A stretch of 42,702 bases of DNA, from contig DASQ01000081.1 in assembly GCA_002503885.1 (NCBI GenBank), forward strand, positions 1 to 42,702, in the 5' to 3' direction. This document shows, piece after piece, positions 39,143 through 42,702 of this stretch (its first letter is position 1; each line of letters opens with the position of its first letter). The DNA comes from Methanoculleus marisnigri (lineage in GTDB: Archaea > Halobacteriota > Methanomicrobia > Methanomicrobiales > Methanoculleaceae). The notes beneath the pieces are model-generated. The model saw only the letters and a program-made list of their open reading frames with translations, did no database searches and was not told where the DNA came from. The position numbers and the translations under genes are program-made.

Positions 39143-41384
39143 CTTCCTCGGCCTGCTCGCGACCGACGACAGATTTCGGGAGCGTGTCGTGCATATCGAG
39201 ACCACACCTCCCCGGGAGGCCCGGTACGGCGGCCTCTCCCGGCCCCTCCCGGAAGGACTCCGGGCCTACTGCGACGGGAGGGGGATCCGGCTCTACACGC
39301 ACCAGTGCGCGGCTATCGAGCACCTGCGGGCGGGGGAGAACGTCATCATCACCACCCCGACCGCGAGCGGGAAGACGCTCGCGTTCCTGCTTCCGGTCTT
39401 CGAACGCCTCGCCGCCGACCCCGCCGCGACGGCGCTCTTCCTCTACCCCACAAAAGCGCTCGCCAACGACCAGGTGAAGGTGGTCCGGGAGCTGGAGAAG
39501 ATCTCCGGGATCCGGGTGGACGCCGCCATCTACGACGGCGACACCCCCGGCGGGAGGCGGCCGGCGATCCGGGAGCGTTCACGGGTCGTCCTCTCAAACC
39601 CGCACGAGCTCCACCAGATCCTCCCCTGGCACGCGAAGTGGAGCCGGTTTCTTAAGAACCTCCGGTTCGTGGTGGTCGACGAGGCGCATCGTTACCGCGG
39701 CGTTTCGGGGTCCCATATGGCCATGCTCCTCCGCCGCCTTGCCCGCATCGCCGGGCACTACGGTGCCCGCCCGCAGTTCGTCCTCTCCTCCGCCACCCTT
39801 GCAAACCCCGGCGAGTTCGCCGCCCGCCTGACCGGGGAGGCGGCGGTCTCTATCGAGGAAGATGGGTCGCCTCAGGGAGAGAAAGCGTTCGTCCTCTACA
39901 ACCCGTTTGCCGGAGGCAGCGTGCAGTCCGTCCACTCCGCGACAAAAGACCTCCTCCTTGCGTCGGTGGAGAGCGGGTGCCGGACACTCTGTTTCACCGT
40001 CTCCCGCAAACTCGCCGAACTGATTGCGGTCCGGTCGCGGGAAGTCTCCGGGATAAGCGCCTACCGGGCGGGCTATCTCCCGAAGGATCGGCGGGCGATC
40101 GAGGACGGCCTCAAAGACGGTAGCCTTCGCGGTGTCGTGACGACGAACGCGCTCGAACTCGGGATCGATATCGGGTCGCTTGACGGCGTCATCATCTCCG
40201 GGTACCCCGGAACGATGATCTCTGTCCGGCAGCAGGCGGGGAGGTCCGGGCGCCGTTCCCACGACTCGTTTGCCGTTCTCGTAGCGTTTGAGAACCCGCT
40301 CGACCAGTACTTCATGCGCCATCCGCGGGTCTTCTTCTCCCGGCCCTGCGAGCACGCCGTCGTGGATACGACAAACCCCTACATCCTCTCGGGCCATCTC
40401 CTCTGTGCGGCGGCGGAACTCCCCGTCGACCCGGAGCGTGACAGCCACTGGTTCGGTCCGGATCTCGTGGGGATGCTTGAGGCGTTCGAGCGGGTCCATC
40501 TGCTCCGGAAGGCCTCACGGGGCTGGATCTACGCCGGGCAGGGGCGGGCGGTGGATACGGTCGGGCTCGACGCCGTCACTGCCGATACCTTCCGGGTGAT
40601 GCATGGGGGCAGGCTGCTCGAGACGATGGACCACTGGCAGGCCTACCGGGAGGCGCACCCGGGTGCCATCCTCCTCCACCGGGGAGAGACCTACGTGGTG
40701 ACCGGGATGGACCTCGAGCAGCACACCATCCGGGTGGAGGAGACCGATACCGATACCTACACCCGGCCTCTCTCCACCACCGACGTGGCGGTCGTGCAGG
40801 AACTCCAGCGCCGCGATTTCGGCGGCTTGCAGGTCTCTTTCGGCGATATCAAGGTCACCGAGGAGGTCGTCGGGTATACGGTGCGGCGCTACGACCAGAC
40901 CGTGAGCCACCACCGGCTGGACCTCCCGCCGCTCCGCCTCACGACGAAGGCCCTCTGGTTCACCATACCGGACCGGACGGCGGAAGCGGTCGCTGCCGGA
41001 GGGTGGGACCTTGCCGGCGGGCTGCATGGTGCGGAGCACGCCTTGATTGCCGTCATGCCCTACCATGTCGTCTGTGACCGCCGCGATATCGGCGGGCTCT
41101 CGACCTCTCTCCACCCCGCAACCGGTGCACCGACGATATTCGTCTACGACGGCTACGAGGGGGGGATCGGGCTTGCGGAGAAGGCGTTCACCCTCCTTCC
41201 TGCGATCGCCGGGATGGCGCACGAACTTGTCCGCGACTGTGCGTGCACCACGGGGTGCCCGGCATGCATCTACTCCCCGAAGTGCGGGAACCAGAACCAG
41301 CCGCTTGACAAGGAGGCGGCCGTTATCGTCCTTGACGACCTTGTCGGCCGGCTCTCCACGGACGCCCACCCCAAAAACCCCTGA
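39123..41384 (+). CDS. DEAD/DEAH helicase with DUF1998-type C-terminus, MrfA (YprA)-like
   Basis: The 753-residue superfamily 2 helicase has Walker A TPTASGKTL, DEAH in VVDEAHRYRG, motif III LSSATLAN, motif VI QQAGRSGRRS and TTNALELGIDIG. The C-terminal DUF1998-like region ends with the four-Cys zinc site CACTTGCPACIYSPKCGN, a hallmark of MrfA. It has the order and neighbours of the Bacillus MrfAB pair. The ATG at 39123 lies just after a purine-rich G tract, inside the exonuclease gene, so translation is coupled. Archaeal homologues have been called Hrq1-like helicases; repair of DNA crosslinks is inferred. Confidence 0.9.
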   Translation: MATAVRDFLGLLATDDRFRERVVHIETTPPREARYGGLSRPLPEGLRAYCDGRGIRLYTHQCAAIEHLRAGENVIITTPTASGKTLAFLLPVFERLAADPAATALFLYPTKALANDQVKVVRELEKISGIRVDAAIYDGDTPGGRRPAIRERSRVVLSNPHELHQILPWHAKWSRFLKNLRFVVVDEAHRYRGVSGSHMAMLLRRLARIAGHYGARPQFVLSSATLANPGEFAARLTGEAAVSIEEDGSPQGEKAFVLYNPFAGGSVQSVHSATKDLLLASVESGCRTLCFTVSRKLAELIAVRSREVSGISAYRAGYLPKDRRAIEDGLKDGSLRGVVTTNALELGIDIGSLDGVIISGYPGTMISVRQQAGRSGRRSHDSFAVLVAFENPLDQYFMRHPRVFFSRPCEHAVVDTTNPYILSGHLLCAAAELPVDPERDSHWFGPDLVGMLEAFERVHLLRKASRGWIYAGQGRAVDTVGLDAVTADTFRVMHGGRLLETMDHWQAYREAHPGAILLHRGETYVVTGMDLEQHTIRVEETDTDTYTRPLSTTDVAVVQELQRRDFGGLQVSFGDIKVTEEVVGYTVRRYDQTVSHHRLDLPPLRLTTKALWFTIPDRTAEAVAAGGWDLAGGLHGAEHALIAVMPYHVVCDRRDIGGLSTSLHPATGAPTIFVYDGYEGGIGLAEKAFTLLPAIAGMAHELVRDCACTTGCPACIYSPKCGNQNQPLDKEAAVIVLDDLVGRLSTDAHPKNP

Positions 41385-41434
41385 TCGATACCCTCAAGTC
41401 CCCGTCTGTCGATACCCGCCGCCGGGGTCCCGCC

Positions 41435-41971
41435 ATGAGTATCATCCTCGTTCCTATCGGGAAGGTCGATCCAGCAGAGATGCAGATGCTCGAGGATCTT
41501 CTGAAGGCGGCCTTCTCTCGTGATGTGGTGATCGGGGAGGAGATCCCGCGTCCTGCAGCCGCACTGAACGCCGCCCGCAATCAGTACGATGCGGAGATGG
41601 TGCTTACGTTCCTCTCGCTCTCCGGGGAGACCGCCGGCTGCGACCGGGTGCTGGGGGTCACCAACGCCGATCTCTATTTTCCGGGCATGAACTTCGTCTT
41701 CGGGATAGCAGGAGGGAGATGCGCCCTGATCTCCCTCCACCGTCTCAGGCAGCCGTTCTACAGCCTCCCCGAGGACCCGGTTGTCTTCCGGCACCGGGCC
41801 GTCGTGGAAGCGGTGCATGAACTGGGGCACACCTTTGGGCTTGCCCACTGCGAAGACCCCCGGTGCGTCATGCGCTTCTCAAACACCATCGCCGAGACCG
41901 ACCGGAAGGGGCCGGCGTTCTGCACGACCTGTCGTCTGCGGGTCTTCGCCGGGGAGGTCGGACGGCGCTGA
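41435..41971 (+). CDS. amzA: Archaemetzincin (zinc metalloprotease)
   Basis: The 178-residue enzyme has the metzincin zinc site HELGHTFGLAH immediately followed by the family-specific Cys cluster C-E-D-P-R-C-V-M ... C-T-T-C and the Met of the turn. Length and motif order match archaeal archaemetzincins. Substrates are unknown. It follows the helicase by 50 bases and could be cotranscribed. Confidence 0.93.
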   Translation: MSIILVPIGKVDPAEMQMLEDLLKAAFSRDVVIGEEIPRPAAALNAARNQYDAEMVLTFLSLSGETAGCDRVLGVTNADLYFPGMNFVFGIAGGRCALISLHRLRQPFYSLPEDPVVFRHRAVVEAVHELGHTFGLAHCEDPRCVMRFSNTIAETDRKGPAFCTTCRLRVFAGEVGRR

Positions 41972-42306
41972 CCGGGTTCCTGCCGGAGCCCGGGCGGGGG
42001 TGCTGTGCCCGGTCAGCCCGGGGTCGATAGGACAGAAAGAATTGACACGTATCTCTCGAAAAAGCGGAAAATAGTTCCCGGATGCTGCGCTCTTCCCGAA
42101 TGATCGGAGCGTTTCAATATAATATATTTAGTTCGTGATAAAAAAATATTCCTGGCAAATGGGCTAGATCCTCAGGTTGAACAAAGATCGGGGGTATTAT
42201 GTCGTGAATTCTAAATCAAAAGGCTTTTATCCTGTCGTTCCGACCTTAGAGATTGTCCCCAATATCTTTTTGCGATTCCTCTGTAGTTGTATTGTTCCGG
42301 CGTCAA
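41972..42306. other. AT-rich gene-free region
   Basis: No gene is supported. The region has a strongly AT-rich block (about 42115-42150, including TATAATATATTTAG) and several TTTTTAT/ATCTTTTTG stretches. It ends at the border of the tnpB element, where the insertion junction is expected near the TTGAC on the minus strand (about 42302-42306). Confidence 0.45.
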
Positions 42307-42430
42307 CTACCCCCGGTTAAAACCGGGGGCTTGCAGCGGGGCCCCTTGTGGGGCACAGGGCTGCAATTTAATCGGTGCGAAGGTTGACGGTTCAAAAGAC
42401 GTCCTTATTCGCACGGGCCGGTTGACGCGG
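42302..42430 (-). ncRNA. Candidate omega RNA / right-end structure of the IS200/IS605 element
   Basis: On the minus strand the tnpB 3' end runs into two strong structures: a nested stem at 42333-42364 (GCAGC/GCTGC outside, GCCCC-ACAA-GGGGC inside) and a 9-bp hairpin at 42310-42329 (CCCCCGGTT with AACCGGGGG). TAGTTGAC follows. This is the layout expected for the right end of such elements, where TnpB's guide RNA ends and the guide begins in flanking DNA. The 5' limit is arbitrary. Confidence 0.5.
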
Positions 42431-42702
42431 CCCCTACCGATTATCCGTGGAACCACGGAATCACCGGCTACCTTTCGTAAATGGTTCAGAGCGCCGTTGA
42501 CATCGGCGTTGATCAGGGTGCCCAGAGCACTCCGGTACAGTCCTCGCTTGATCCGCCGCTTCCTCCCATAGGGCGGTTTTCGGATCGGGTCGAGCGCGAG
42601 AGCGTCCACCTGCGAGGTGTATGCCTCGGAGTGCGAGTCATCGAACCGGATACCATACCCCTCGCACTTGCTCTTCAGCTTCTGCCGGAACTTGTGGAAG
42701 GG
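42307..42702 (-). CDS. tnpB: TnpB (IS200/IS605 accessory nuclease), C-terminal part (runs off right edge)
   Basis: The frame is open from the right edge to the stop at 42307, about 131 codons. It has the C-terminal TnpB pattern EAYTSQVDALALDPIRKPPYG, KRRIKRGLYRSALGTLINAD and VNGALNHLRKVAGDS, with the RuvC-III Asp in NADVNGALN. No CxxC zinc pairs are visible in the visible part, as in some archaeal members. The last 30 residues lie over the structured right end. The domain order is intact here, but the start and other catalytic residues lie outside the window. Confidence 0.85.
   Translation of the reverse strand, partial: PFHKFRQKLKSKCEGYGIRFDDSHSEAYTSQVDALALDPIRKPPYGRKRRIKRGLYRSALGTLINADVNGALNHLRKVAGDSVVPRIIGRGRVNRPVRIRTSFEPSTFAPIKLQPCAPQGAPLQAPGFNRG

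Noticed and set aside
42302..42332. Rho-independent-type terminator
   Set aside because: The 9-bp hairpin lacks a following T tract on either strand and fits the end structure of the IS element better.
1..42702. CRISPR array or other regularly spaced repeats
   Set aside because: No series of near-identical 24-40 base repeats with spacers was seen; the only tandem repeats are the 10-bp operator units at 5210-5239.

Overview
The window is a GC-rich chromosomal segment of a euryarchaeal methanogen, most likely a Methanomicrobiales species of the Methanoculleus type. The order-level call is inference. The sequence evidence is: archaeal information-processing genes (aIF2-gamma, Rpo7/RpoE', Spt4, S24e, S27ae, L40e, fused Kae1-Bud32), the YcaO enzyme that makes thioglycine in methyl-coenzyme M reductase, a NikR with all four nickel ligands, archaeal AglB, a His-type Thi4, TATA-like boxes with short leaders, and frequent GTG/TTG starts.

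Layout. 1-1.2 kb: two abutting, overlapping transposase genes (an IS630-type N-terminus leaving the left edge, and a DDE transposase). 1.6-5.6 kb: a diverged tRNA-Val(CAC)-like sequence, a CDF metal transporter with a NifX-like tail, a small membrane protein, a P-loop shikimate-kinase-like protein, a hypothetical protein, and a small ribbon-helix-helix-like gene under three tandem 10-bp operator-like repeats; its reading frame runs into an intact tRNA-Val(CAC), next to tRNA-Gly(TCC). 5.7-9.7 kb: envelope and secreted functions (a frameshifted metalloprotease, a DUF4430-like/fasciclin protein, HtpX). 9.8-11.3 kb: Thi4 and a Bles03/DUF1917 protein.

11.3-17.2 kb (minus strand): a tight translation/transcription cluster read aIF2-gamma, PIN nuclease, Rpo7, Spt4, dephospho-CoA kinase, S24e, S27ae, Kae1-Bud32, RdgB, L40e. 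The kinase has no stop codon before S24e, so the two form one open frame. 17.3-19.4 kb: NikR with two stacked inverted repeats upstream, a DUF2098 protein and YcaO. 19.4-31.3 kb (minus strand): a deacetylase-family protein and a surface-glycan cluster (glmM, two sugar nucleotidyltransferases, glmS, hexapeptide acetyltransferase, DegT aminotransferase, glycosyltransferase, AglB), which would make UDP-GlcNAc, probably an N-acetylated amino-sugar derivative, and attach glycan to protein Asn. 31.3-35.1 kb (minus strand): SufC, SufB, Pcm, a cyclase-family protein and a DUF364-like protein.

35.3-42 kb: a possible 51-residue leaderless protein, a transglutaminase-like lipoprotein, a HAD phosphatase, a DUF6125-like Cys-rich protein, an exonuclease/helicase pair resembling MrfB/MrfA (YprB/YprA), and archaemetzincin. 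The right edge carries the 3' part of an IS200/IS605-type tnpB with a structured end that looks like an omega RNA. No CRISPR array or rRNA was seen. The most distinctive observations are the triple-operator/RHH/tRNA arrangement, the kinase-S24e open fusion, the NikR upstream palindromes, the archaeal MrfAB-like pair and the candidate omega RNA.
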